The position numbers and the translations under genes were made by a program. From assembly GCA_902784615.1 (NCBI GenBank), contig CACZVN010000002.1, forward strand, positions 95,321 to 159,320: a stretch of 64,000 nucleotides of DNA, in the 5' to 3' direction. The notes under the pieces are model-generated. The model was not told the origin of the DNA. It saw nothing but the letters and a program-made list of their open reading frames with translations, and did no database searches. Shown here piece by piece: positions 40,829 through 49,409 of the stretch (the first letter of the stretch is position 1; the number at the start of each line of letters is the position of its first letter). This DNA is from an uncultured Prevotellaceae bacterium. Lineage in GTDB: Bacteria > Bacteroidota > Bacteroidia > Bacteroidales > Bacteroidaceae.

Positions 40829-43819
40829 ATGGAAGAAGTCAGCAAAATACCACAGGAGTGGAATAAATTCTACCTGAAGGATGTGTCGTTCGTCAACCTG
40901 ATGACGCGCCGCATCTTTAACGTGCTTATCGTGGCCAACCCCTACGATGCCTTCATGCTCGAGGATGACGGCCGCATCGATGAGAAGATCTTTGACGAGT
41001 ATATGGAACTGGGTATGCGCTACCCACCCACCTTCACACAGGTATCGACGACGGAGGAGGCCAACGAGGTGCTCCACACGACGGACATCGACCTCGTGAT
41101 CTGTATGCCTGGTAATGCCGACAACGACGCGTTTACCGTGGCCCGCGAGATCAAGGCCGAGCACCCCAATATCCCTTGCGTGGTGCTGACACCGTTCTCC
41201 CACGGTATCACCAAGCGCATCCAGGACGAGGATATGTCAGTGTTCGACTACGTCTTCTGCTGGCTCGGAAACACCAACCTCATCATGTCGATCATCAAAC
41301 TGTTGGAGGACAAGATGAACATCGACCACGACATCCGTGAGGCGGGTGTGCAGATGATCCTGCTCGTGGAGGACAACATCCGCTTCTACTCCAGTGTGCT
41401 GCCCAACCTCTATAACTATATCCTCGCGCAGTCGAAGCGTTTCTCCACCGAGGCCCTGAACCCCCACGCTGCCGCCCAGAGAAAGCGCGGCCGTCCGAAG
41501 GTGGTGCTCGCCACGAACTACGAGGAGGCCATGGCGATCTACGAGAAGTATCACGACAACACCTTAGGCGTGATCTCCGACACCCGTTTCCCGATGAAAA
41601 TCGTACCTGGGCGCCTCTCGCATGTGGAGGAAGGTGACCCAGAGGCTGGTCTGAAACTGCTCCGTGAGATCCGCCACCGCGACGAGTACGTGCCCCTGAT
41701 CCTCGAATCGAAAGAGACCCTCAACGCTGCCAAGGCCAAGGCCGAGGGCTTCCACTTCATTGATAAGAACTCCACGAAGATGAACGTCGATCTCCACCAT
41801 CTGATGGAGGAACACATGGGCTTCGGCGACTTCATCTTCCGTGATCCGAAGACCAAGGAGGAGGTAGCCCGCGTGTCGTCGCTCAAGGAGTTGCAGGACA
41901 TCATCTTCAAGATCCCCAACGACTCGATGCTCTACCACGTGTCGCGCAACCACATGAGCCGCTGGCTCTGTGCCCGTGCCATCTTCCCCGTGTCGGCCTT
42001 CCTGAAGCACGTCACGTGGCATAAGCTTCAGGATGTCGATGCCCACCGTCAGATCATCTTCGACGCCATCGTACAGTACCGTCGCATGAAGAACATCGGT
42101 GTGGTGGCCGTGTTCGACCGTCTGAAGTTCGACGCCTACAGCCACTTCGCCCGTATCGGTGAGGGCTCGTTGGGTGGCAAGGGCCGTGGTCTGGCCTTCC
42201 TCGACAATATCATCAAGCGCCATACGGAACTCAACCAGTATGAGAACGCCCAGGTCACCATTCCGAAGACTGTGGTGCTCTGTACCGACTTCTTCGACGA
42301 GTTCATGGAGAAGAACAACCTCTACCCCATCGCGCTCTCGGATGCCAGCGACGAGGAGATCCTGCAGCACTTCATGCGGGCGCAGTTGCCCGACTCGCTG
42401 ATTGCCGACTTCTTCACGTTCTTCGATGCCGTGAAGTCACCCATCGCCGTACGCTCGTCGTCACTGCTCGAAGACAGCCACTACCAACCCTTCGCCGGTA
42501 TCTACTCCACTTACATGATCCCCTACCTCTCCGACAAATACGAGATGCTGCGGATGATGGCCTGTGCTATCAAGGGTGTCTATGCCTCTGTGTATTACAA
42601 GGACTCGAAAGCCTATATGCTGGCGACGGAGAACGTCATCGACCAGGAGAAGATGGCCGTCATTCTCCAGGAGGTGGTGGGCAAGCAGTATGGCGACCTC
42701 TACTACCCAAACTTCTCGGGTGTGCTCCGTTCGCTGAACTACTACCCCATCGGCGAGGAGACGGCCGAGGAGGGTATCGCCTCGCTGGCCCTCGGACTCG
42801 GCAAATACATCGTCGATGGCGGACAGACGCTGCGCGTGTCGCCCTACCATCCGACGCAGGTACTCCAGATGTCGGAGATGGAGACGGCGCTCAGTGAGAC
42901 GCAGACGCGCTTCTATGCCCTCGACATGACACACGTAGGCGACGACTTCAAGGTGGATGACGGCTTCAACATCAAGAAGATCCGCGTGAAACAGGCCGCC
43001 GAGGACGGCGCCCTTACCTTTATCGCCTCGACCTATGACCCTACGGATCAGATCATCCGCGACGGCATCTACGAAGGCGGCCGTAAGGTGATCTCCTTTA
43101 CGGGTGTGCTCCAGCACGGCATCTTCCCACTGCCCGAGATTCTCCAGATGGTGCAGAAACTCGGCTCCGACGAGATGAAGCGCCCCGTGGAGATCGAGTT
43201 CGCCTGTAACCTCAACGACGACCGCACAGGCACGTTCTACCTCTTGCAGATCCGTCCCATCGTCGATAGCAAGCAGGTGCTCGACGAGGATCTCGAGGCC
43301 ATCCCTGACGAGCAGTGTCTGTTGCGCTCCTACAACTCGCTGGGTCATGGTATCTCGGAGGATGTCACCGATGTGGTCTATGTGAAGGCGGGTGACGACT
43401 TTACCGCTGTGAACAATCCGATGATCGCCGAACAGATCGAACAGATCAACCGTAAGTTCCTGAACGAGAATAAGAATTATGTGTTGATAGGCCCGGGCCG
43501 CTGGGGCTCCAGCGACTACTGGTTGGGCATCCCCGTGAAATGGCCGCATATCAGTGCCGCCCGCGTCATCGTCGAGACGGCCCTGAAGAACTACCACGTC
43601 GATCCCTCACAGGGCACCCACTTCTTCCAGAACCTCACCTCGTTCGGTGTCGGCTACTTCACCATCAACACCTTCACGGGCGACGGCCTCTTCCAACAGT
43701 CCGTCCTCGACGCCCTTCCCGCCATCGAAGAGACGGAGTACGTGCGCCACGTGCGCTTCGAGAAGCCCCTGAAGATCATGATGGACGGCAAGAAGCAACA
43801 CGGCGTAATCCTGGTTTAA
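40829..43819 (+). CDS. PEP/pyruvate-binding (PPDK N-terminal, ATP-grasp) protein with tandem receiver-like domains
   Basis: 996 residues, cytoplasmic. Receiver-like domain 1 at about 20-140 has lost the acceptor Asp (DLVICMPGN, positions 92-93). Receiver domain 2 at about 160-300 is intact (ILLVEDN, acceptor D251 in GVISDTRF, Lys in FHFIDKNS). Then a PPDK/PEP-synthase N-terminal domain at about 440-810 (GSLGGKGRGLAFL, AVRSSSLLEDSHYQPFAGIYS, FACNLNDDRTGTFYLLQIRP). The central phosphohistidine domain and the PEP-binding barrel of true PEP synthases are absent; instead a C-terminal part (about 860-996) contains GPGRWGSSDYWLGIPVKW. Such proteins are frequent in Bacteroidales and uncharacterised. 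An intrinsic terminator follows (43827-43852). Confidence 0.85.
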   Translation: MEEVSKIPQEWNKFYLKDVSFVNLMTRRIFNVLIVANPYDAFMLEDDGRIDEKIFDEYMELGMRYPPTFTQVSTTEEANEVLHTTDIDLVICMPGNADNDAFTVAREIKAEHPNIPCVVLTPFSHGITKRIQDEDMSVFDYVFCWLGNTNLIMSIIKLLEDKMNIDHDIREAGVQMILLVEDNIRFYSSVLPNLYNYILAQSKRFSTEALNPHAAAQRKRGRPKVVLATNYEEAMAIYEKYHDNTLGVISDTRFPMKIVPGRLSHVEEGDPEAGLKLLREIRHRDEYVPLILESKETLNAAKAKAEGFHFIDKNSTKMNVDLHHLMEEHMGFGDFIFRDPKTKEEVARVSSLKELQDIIFKIPNDSMLYHVSRNHMSRWLCARAIFPVSAFLKHVTWHKLQDVDAHRQIIFDAIVQYRRMKNIGVVAVFDRLKFDAYSHFARIGEGSLGGKGRGLAFLDNIIKRHTELNQYENAQVTIPKTVVLCTDFFDEFMEKNNLYPIALSDASDEEILQHFMRAQLPDSLIADFFTFFDAVKSPIAVRSSSLLEDSHYQPFAGIYSTYMIPYLSDKYEMLRMMACAIKGVYASVYYKDSKAYMLATENVIDQEKMAVILQEVVGKQYGDLYYPNFSGVLRSLNYYPIGEETAEEGIASLALGLGKYIVDGGQTLRVSPYHPTQVLQMSEMETALSETQTRFYALDMTHVGDDFKVDDGFNIKKIRVKQAAEDGALTFIASTYDPTDQIIRDGIYEGGRKVISFTGVLQHGIFPLPEILQMVQKLGSDEMKRPVEIEFACNLNDDRTGTFYLLQIRPIVDSKQVLDEDLEAIPDEQCLLRSYNSLGHGISEDVTDVVYVKAGDDFTAVNNPMIAEQIEQINRKFLNENKNYVLIGPGRWGSSDYWLGIPVKWPHISAARVIVETALKNYHVDPSQGTHFFQNLTSFGVGYFTINTFTGDGLFQQSVLDALPAIEETEYVRHVRFEKPLKIMMDGKKQHGVILV

Positions 43820-43826
43820 AAAGAAA

Positions 43827-43852
43827 GGATCCCTGCAAGTTGGCAGGGATCC
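43827..43852. terminator. Bidirectional intrinsic terminator
   Basis: Perfect 10-base arms GGATCCCTGC / GCAGGGATCC with loop aagttg, followed by cttttgtt and preceded by aaaaagaaa. It separates the convergent PEP/pyruvate-binding gene and ald. Confidence 0.85.
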
Positions 43853-43858
43853 CTTTTG

Positions 43859-44965
43859 TTATAAGGCTATTGGTTCAAAGGGGAGGCCGAAGACATCGGC
43901 GACGGCCTTGAAGACGACCTTGCCCTCAACGATGTTCAGGCCCTTGGCTAGTGCGGGATCATCCTTGCAAGCCTTTTGCCAGCCCTTGTCAGCAAGGGCG
44001 ACGGCATAGCGCAGGGTGGCGTTGGTCAGTGCCAGCGTCGAGGTGTTGGGTACGGCACCAGGGATATTGGCCACGCAATAGTGCACGATGCCCTCCTCGG
44101 TATAGACGGGTTCGCTGTGGGTGGTGGGCCGCGAGGTCTCGAAGCAGCCACCCTGGTCGATGGCCACATCGACGAGCACGGTGCCCGGCTCCATCAGCTT
44201 CAGCATGTCACGGGTGATCAGATGGGGCGTCTTGTCGCCTGGCACGAGCACGGAACCAACGACGATATCGACCGTCGGCAACTGTTGGCGGATATTGTGC
44301 TCAGAGGAGTAGAGCGTATGCACATTAGCAGGCGTCTCAAGGTCGAGTTGGCGCAGACGGGGCAGCGACACATCGGTGATGGTCACCTCGGCACCCATGC
44401 CGGCGGCCATCCGTGCGGCAGCCTCCCCGACGACACCGCCACCGAGTACCAATACTCTTGTGGGCGATACACCAGGCACACCGCTGATGAGTTTACCCTT
44501 ACCACCCTTCGTCTTTTGCAGGTAATAGGCACCGTTGAGTGTGGCCATACGACCCGCCACCTCACTCATCGGCTGCAACAGGGGCAGTGAGCCGTTGGGC
44601 AACTGCACCGTCTCGTAGGCCAGACAGACGGCACCGCTCTTGAGCATGGCATCCGTCAGTTCCTTCTCGCACGCGAAATGGAAATAGGTGAACAGCAGTT
44701 GTCCCTTGCGCACCAGCGCATATTCGGGTTCAATGGGCTCCTTCACCTTCACGATCATCTCCGCCTCGCGATACACGTCCTCGATGGCGGGCAGGATCTT
44801 GGCACCAGCCTTCACATACTCGTCGTCGCTGAAACCACTGCCCTCACCAGCCGTATGCTGCACCAGGACCTCATGGCCGCGACGCGTCAGTTCTGCCACT
44901 CCCGCAGGGGTCATACCCACGCGGTTCTCATTGTTCTTAATCTCCTTGGGAATACCTACTCTCAT
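43859..44965 (-). CDS. ald: Alanine dehydrogenase
   Basis: 368 residues, cytoplasmic, usual length for the family. Catalyses NAD-dependent oxidative deamination of L-alanine to pyruvate and ammonium, or the reverse. N-terminal signature [20 protein letters not shown], catalytic Lys in IVKVKEP and His in TYFHFA, Rossmann motif [15 protein letters not shown] at about 170-184, and [18 protein letters not shown] with the ensuing nucleotide-binding loop. Monocistronic, between a terminator and a minus-strand promoter (45003-45010). Confidence 0.95.
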   Translation of the reverse strand: MRVGIPKEIKNNENRVGMTPAGVAELTRRGHEVLVQHTAGEGSGFSDDEYVKAGAKILPAIEDVYREAEMIVKVKEPIEPEYALVRKGQLLFTYFHFACEKELTDAMLKSGAVCLAYETVQLPNGSLPLLQPMSEVAGRMATLNGAYYLQKTKGGKGKLISGVPGVSPTRVLVLGGGVVGEAAARMAAGMGAEVTITDVSLPRLRQLDLETPANVHTLYSSEHNIRQQLPTVDIVVGSVLVPGDKTPHLITRDMLKLMEPGTVLVDVAIDQGGCFETSRPTTHSEPVYTEEGIVHYCVANIPGAVPNTSTLALTNATLRYAVALADKGWQKACKDDPALAKGLNIVEGKVVFKAVADVFGLPFEPIAL

Positions 44966-45002
44966 AATTGATGGTGTTTAGTTAAACTTTCTTTTGATGG
45001 TG

Positions 45003-45010
45003 CAAATATA
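45003..45010 (-). promoter_or_regulatory. -7 element (TATATTTG) of ald
   Basis: Minus-strand TATATTTG 37 bases above the ald start codon in the divergent gap. Confidence 0.55.
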
Positions 45011-45053
45011 CGAAAATTTCTGATATGTTGTTCACATTATTGATTATTTTTTG

Positions 45054-45061
45054 TATCTTTG
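45054..45061 (+). promoter_or_regulatory. -7 element (TATCTTTG) of the PIG-L gene
   Basis: TATCTTTG with TTG at 45028-45030 about 23 bases earlier. Predicted leader of about 37 bases to the ATG at 45105; the earlier in-frame ATG at 45051 lies above the box and is rejected. Confidence 0.6.
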
Positions 45062-45104
45062 TACCCTGAAAGGGATCACTCATCAATTCAAAGACCTAAA
45101 CGAT

Positions 45105-46241
45105 ATGAACCTGAATCTTACATCAACCATCCGGATGCCCGACCATGCATTGCGCCGGCAAGTGATCGACCTCTGCAAGAAGGTCGGCAAACCTCTGTTG
45201 AAACTCTCCACAAAGGATTATGTAGATAACGGTCTCGGCCACCTCGTAGAGGAGTTCGACGGTCAGGCTGGACTCGTGAACATCGAGGTGTTCAACGAAC
45301 TGCAGCACACCATCACGGGGTGGCCTGGCGGCAAGCCCGACGTGGATGATTCCACGCGCCCAGAGCGCGCTCTGCCTTACCCCAAGCGCGTCGTTGTCTT
45401 CTCGCCCCACCCCGACGATGACGTGATCTCGATGGGCGGTACCATTCGGAGACTGATGCAGCAGAAGCATGATGTGCACGTGGCCTACGAGACCTCGGGC
45501 GACATCGCCGTGGGTGATGAGGAGGTGCGCCGTTTTATGCATTTCATCAACGGTTTCAACACCATCTTTGCCAACGGCTCTGACGAGGTGATCAAGCACA
45601 GTTATCAGTGGGTGAAGAACTTCATCAAGAACAAACAGGAGGGTGACCTCGACAACGAGCAAATCCTGCGGCTGAAGGGACTGATCCGTCGTGGTGAGGC
45701 GCGTCTGGCCTGTGAATATAACGGTATCGACAGCAAACATATCCACTTCCTTGACCTGCCGTTCTATGAGAGTGGCAAGATCGAGAAACTGCCGATGTCG
45801 GAGCGCGACGTAATCCCTATTCAGGAACTGTTGGCCGAAATCCAGCCACACCAGATCTTCGTTGCCGCCGACCTCGCTGATCCCCACGGTACGCACAAAA
45901 AGTGTACGGATGCCGTACTGGCCGCCATCGACGAGGAGAAAAAGCTGGGGGCAGAATGGCTCAGTGACTGTCGTGTGTGGATGTACCGCGGCGCATGGGC
46001 TGAGTGGGAGGTCGCCGATATCGAGATGTGCGTGCCGATGTCGCCAGAGGAACTGCGCGAGAAGCGGAATGCCATCCTGCGCCACCAGAGTCAGATGGAG
46101 AGTGCGCCTTTCCTCGGCAACGACGAACGGCTGTTCTGGCAGCGCGCCGAGGATCGTAACCGCGACACGGCGAAAAAGTACGACGAGTTGGGCCTGGCCT
46201 GCTACGAGGCCATGGAAGCGTTTGTGGAGTACCATTTTTGA
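45105..46241 (+). CDS. PIG-L/LmbE-family deacetylase, stand-alone version of the C-terminal half of NagB-PIG-L fusions
   Basis: 378 residues, cytoplasmic. Zinc site of the PIG-L fold: H102-P-D104-D105 in SPHPDDDVISMGG, and the later His in ADPHGTH. In Bacteroides, a protein of about 660 residues annotated glucosamine-6-phosphate deaminase joins a NagB domain to a PIG-L domain, and this protein closely matches the PIG-L part including the lead-in (NDLQHTITGWPGGKP-like) and the end (AYEAMEAFVEY-like); that comparison is from memory. Here the NagB half is missing and the gene has its own promoter, so it is a separate gene and not a fragment. A role in N-acetyl-amino-sugar deacetylation fits the adjacent GH20. 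The intergenic leader to GH20 is 36 bases. Confidence 0.88.
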   Translation: MNLNLTSTIRMPDHALRRQVIDLCKKVGKPLLKLSTKDYVDNGLGHLVEEFDGQAGLVNIEVFNELQHTITGWPGGKPDVDDSTRPERALPYPKRVVVFSPHPDDDVISMGGTIRRLMQQKHDVHVAYETSGDIAVGDEEVRRFMHFINGFNTIFANGSDEVIKHSYQWVKNFIKNKQEGDLDNEQILRLKGLIRRGEARLACEYNGIDSKHIHFLDLPFYESGKIEKLPMSERDVIPIQELLAEIQPHQIFVAADLADPHGTHKKCTDAVLAAIDEEKKLGAEWLSDCRVWMYRGAWAEWEVADIEMCVPMSPEELREKRNAILRHQSQMESAPFLGNDERLFWQRAEDRNRDTAKKYDELGLACYEAMEAFVEYHF

Positions 46242-46243
46242 AC

Positions 46244-46277
46244 ATTCAACATTAAAGATTAAACATTAAAGATTAAA
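46244..46277 (+). repeat. Heptad repeat leader (ATTAAAN) upstream of GH20
   Basis: ATTCAAC, ATTAAAG, ATTAAAC, ATTAAAG, ATTAAA directly abutting the ATG at 46278. Same unit and orientation as the aquaporin leader. Confidence 0.8.
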
Positions 46278-47924
46278 ATGAAACGGGGATTTTTATTCTT
46301 ATACCTTATAGCCTGCTTACCTTTATGGACACTGGCGGGGGATCCTGCGAATTATAACGTGGTGCCACTGCCACAGAGCATCGTGGAACAAAAGGGCGAA
46401 CCGTTCATCCTCGAAGAGGGGGTGCAGATCTTAGCACCAGCCGAGTTGCAGAACGAAGCCGAGTTCCTCAGGCAATATCTGAAGGAGGTGACATGGAACG
46501 ATCTCCCCATCGTAAGTCAGCGTGCTAAGAAGGCGCGTTATATCGAACTGGCCGTCTCTCCGAAGGTCACAGAGAAGGAAGGTTACATGATGACCGTCAA
46601 TGCCCGTGGAGTCACCATCCAGGGCGGTTCCGCAGCGGGTGTGTTCTATGGCATCCAGACACTGCGCAAGGCCGTCAAGGAAGGGGTCATCATGAACCCT
46701 GTCGTGATCTCGGACAGTCCGCGATTCTCATGGCGAGGGATGCACCTCGATTGTTCACGCCACTTCTTCCCTGTGGCGTTCGTAAAGAAGTTTATCGACC
46801 TGCTCGCACTGCACAACATGAACGTGTTCCACTGGCACCTGACGGATGACCAGGGCTGGCGCATTGAGATCAAGAAATGGCCGAAACTCGTGACGGTGGG
46901 TTCCCAGCGCACAGGCACGATCATCGGCACGAACTCCGACCTCGACGACCATATCCCCTACGGTGGCTGTTACACCCAGGAGGAGGCCCGTGAGATCGTG
47001 GCCTACGCTGCCGCCCGTCATATCACCGTGATCCCCGAGATCGACATGCCAGGCCACATGTTGGCGGCCCTCGCCTCCTACCCCGAACTCGGCTGTACGG
47101 GTGGGCCTTATCAGGTGGGCCACTACTGGGGCGTGTATAAGGACGTGCTCTGCGTGGCCAATTCTAAGGTGTATGAGTTTGTAGAGGACGTGCTGACGGA
47201 GATCATGGACATCTTCCCCTCGGAGGTAATCCATATCGGTGGTGACGAGACACCCACAGACAAGTGGCAGGAGTGCCCGAAGTGTCAAGCGCTGAATAAG
47301 GCCCTGGGTGCAGACAACGCCCAGAATGAGGCCTTCGAGCCACTCACCTCGAAACTGTCGCCTCTACAGGCACATTTCACCAAGCGCGTCTTTGACTTCC
47401 TCACCGCCCACCATCGCCGTGCCCTTGGTTGGGACGAGATCCTCGACGGATCTCCACAGGATGCGATGATCATGTCATGGCGCGGTACAGAGCCAGGAGC
47501 GAAGGCCGCCGAGACAGGTCACGACGTGATCATGACACCGACGACCTTCTGCTACTTCGACTACCAGCAGACGGAGGATGTGCTCTTCGAGCCGAGCCGT
47601 TGTGGCGGCTTTATCCCCGTGGAGAAGGTCTATGCCCTCGATCCCGCGCCCGACAGTCTGTCCGTGGCCGCCCGCCAGCATATCCTCGGTGCCCAGGCCA
47701 ACATCTGGACGGAGTATATCACCAACGAGGAGTTGGTGGAGTATCAGGCGCTGCCCCGTATGTCGGCCCTCGCCGAAGTGCAGTGGACACAGCCTCAGCG
47801 CAAGGACTACGAGGCCTTCAAGGAGCGTCTCTCGGCATTCACGGCCCTCCTCGAACTTTATGGCTATACTTACGCCAAGCACCTCTGGCCCGAGCGTCAG
47901 ATCCCAAACAGATGGCAATTCTAA
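46278..47924 (+). CDS. Glycoside hydrolase family 20, beta-N-acetylhexosaminidase
   Basis: 548 residues, secreted (signal peptide to about residue 20). GH20b-like N-terminal domain at about 25-150; catalytic barrel at about 155-510 with the D323-E324 pair in HIGGDETP (E is the acid/base, D assists the substrate N-acetyl group), WHLTDDQGWRIEIKKWP and PEIDMPGHMLAALASYPEL. Removes terminal beta-GlcNAc or GalNAc in the periplasm, with likely substrates host glycans or chitobiose-like units. Follows the PIG-L gene by 36 bases and precedes the double esterase by 21, suggesting one unit for amino-sugar glycan processing. Confidence 0.95.
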   Translation: MKRGFLFLYLIACLPLWTLAGDPANYNVVPLPQSIVEQKGEPFILEEGVQILAPAELQNEAEFLRQYLKEVTWNDLPIVSQRAKKARYIELAVSPKVTEKEGYMMTVNARGVTIQGGSAAGVFYGIQTLRKAVKEGVIMNPVVISDSPRFSWRGMHLDCSRHFFPVAFVKKFIDLLALHNMNVFHWHLTDDQGWRIEIKKWPKLVTVGSQRTGTIIGTNSDLDDHIPYGGCYTQEEAREIVAYAAARHITVIPEIDMPGHMLAALASYPELGCTGGPYQVGHYWGVYKDVLCVANSKVYEFVEDVLTEIMDIFPSEVIHIGGDETPTDKWQECPKCQALNKALGADNAQNEAFEPLTSKLSPLQAHFTKRVFDFLTAHHRRALGWDEILDGSPQDAMIMSWRGTEPGAKAAETGHDVIMTPTTFCYFDYQQTEDVLFEPSRCGGFIPVEKVYALDPAPDSLSVAARQHILGAQANIWTEYITNEELVEYQALPRMSALAEVQWTQPQRKDYEAFKERLSAFTALLELYGYTYAKHLWPERQIPNRWQF

Positions 47925-47945
47925 ACATATCAAATACATAGACTT

Positions 47946-49409
47946 ATGAAAAGAAAACTGCTGATTATCAGTATGCTGCTGCTGACTGTGTCGATGCAGG
48001 CACAATGGGGGCAGATGAAAGAGGACCTGACGAATACGGCCCGCAAGTTTATAATTGACCTCACGGAAGACGGCAAGGCACAGATGGTGTGCTACCTGCC
48101 CAAAGCACCCTCAGGCAGAGCCATCGTGGGTGTACCAGGAGGCGGCTATTCGGTGCTGTCGAACTCGCACGAGGGTTATCTGGCCTCTGGCTGGTTGAAC
48201 GGGCGTGGCATCGCCTACTTCGTGGTGAACTACCGCTTGCCCGAAGGCAACCGTTTTATTCCCATGAGTGATGTGCAGATGGGCATCCGTACGGTGCGCG
48301 ACTCCGCCGACGTGTGGGGAATCAATCCCCACGACGTGGGTATCATGGGTTTCTCGGCTGGCGGTCATCTGTCGTCGGTGATATCTACCCTCTCCGATTT
48401 CGACGCACGCCCAGACTTCTCGATCCTGTTCTACCCTGTGATCTCGATGGACGAGAATGTATCGCACATCTGGTCGTGCCGTAACTTCCTCGGTGAGGAC
48501 CAGAAGAATCCGGAGTTAGTGGCTCAATATTCCACACAGAACGCCGTGCGCCGTCATCTGACCCCCCCAGCCATCATCATCTCGGCCAGCGACGACCGTC
48601 TGGTACCCCTGGTGACCAATGGTTTGGAGTATTATAAGGCCATGCGTAATGCAGGCAACGACTGTACGATGTATATCTACCCCACAGGCGACCATGGTTT
48701 CGGCTTTGGTCCTTGGTTCAAGTACCACGACCAGATGCTCACGGATCTGGGCAACTGGCTCGACCACCTGAAGACGCCCAAGAAGGGTGCCGTCAAAGTA
48801 GCCTGTATCGGCAACAGCATCACCGATGGCCACGGCATCGACATGGCGACGGCCTACGGCTATCCCGCCGAACTGCAGAAGATTCTGGGCGACGACTACT
48901 ATGTGAAGAACTTCGGTGTGAGTGCGCGCACCTTGCTGAACAAGGGTGATTTCCCCTATATGAACGAATTGGCATGGAAGGACGCACTGGCGTTCGAGCC
49001 TGATATCGTAGTCATCAAACTGGGCACCAACGACTCAAAGCCCCAGAACTGGCAATACGCCTCGGAGTTCAAACAGGATCTGGAGCAGATGGTCACCACG
49101 CTCTGTCCTGCCCTGAAGCAGCCTGCCAAGAAGAACAAGAAGGCACGGGCGTTTGCTCCCACCAAACCGCTGATCTATCTCTGCACGCCCATCCCCGCCC
49201 TTAAGACGAGTTGGGACATCAGCGATTCGATCATCGTCAATGGCATTATCCCCATCCAGCAGGAGGTGGCCAAGAAATACAGTCTGAACGTTATCGACCT
49301 GCACACGCTCTTCGCTGGTGATGCCGACAAGATGCAGGACGACGGTATCCATCCCGACGGCAAGGGTGCACGCAGGATAGCAGAAATTGTTGCTGGAGCC
49401 ATCAAATAA
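47946..49409 (+). CDS. Secreted two-domain esterase: alpha/beta hydrolase plus SGNH/GDSL hydrolase
   Basis: 487 residues with signal peptide (1-19). Domain 1 (about 20-275): alpha/beta hydrolase of the BD-FAE/acetyl-esterase type, with oxyanion GVPGGGYS, nucleophile S137 in GFSAGGH, Asp in SASDDRLVP and His in DHGFGFG. Domain 2 (about 280-487): SGNH hydrolase with block I S291 in CIGNSITDG, block III in KLGTNDSKP and block V Asp/His in DGIHPDGKG. Both catalytic sites look complete. Likely deacetylates glycans so that the glycosidases can act. Its stop codon directly abuts the stop of the convergent YcfP-like gene with no base between. Confidence 0.9.
   Translation: MKRKLLIISMLLLTVSMQAQWGQMKEDLTNTARKFIIDLTEDGKAQMVCYLPKAPSGRAIVGVPGGGYSVLSNSHEGYLASGWLNGRGIAYFVVNYRLPEGNRFIPMSDVQMGIRTVRDSADVWGINPHDVGIMGFSAGGHLSSVISTLSDFDARPDFSILFYPVISMDENVSHIWSCRNFLGEDQKNPELVAQYSTQNAVRRHLTPPAIIISASDDRLVPLVTNGLEYYKAMRNAGNDCTMYIYPTGDHGFGFGPWFKYHDQMLTDLGNWLDHLKTPKKGAVKVACIGNSITDGHGIDMATAYGYPAELQKILGDDYYVKNFGVSARTLLNKGDFPYMNELAWKDALAFEPDIVVIKLGTNDSKPQNWQYASEFKQDLEQMVTTLCPALKQPAKKNKKARAFAPTKPLIYLCTPIPALKTSWDISDSIIVNGIIPIQQEVAKKYSLNVIDLHTLFAGDADKMQDDGIHPDGKGARRIAEIVAGAIK

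Noticed and set aside
45123-46235. Long minus-strand frame (370 codons) opposite the PIG-L gene
   Set aside because: Antisense to a gene with clear zinc motifs and promoter; no domain features of its own.
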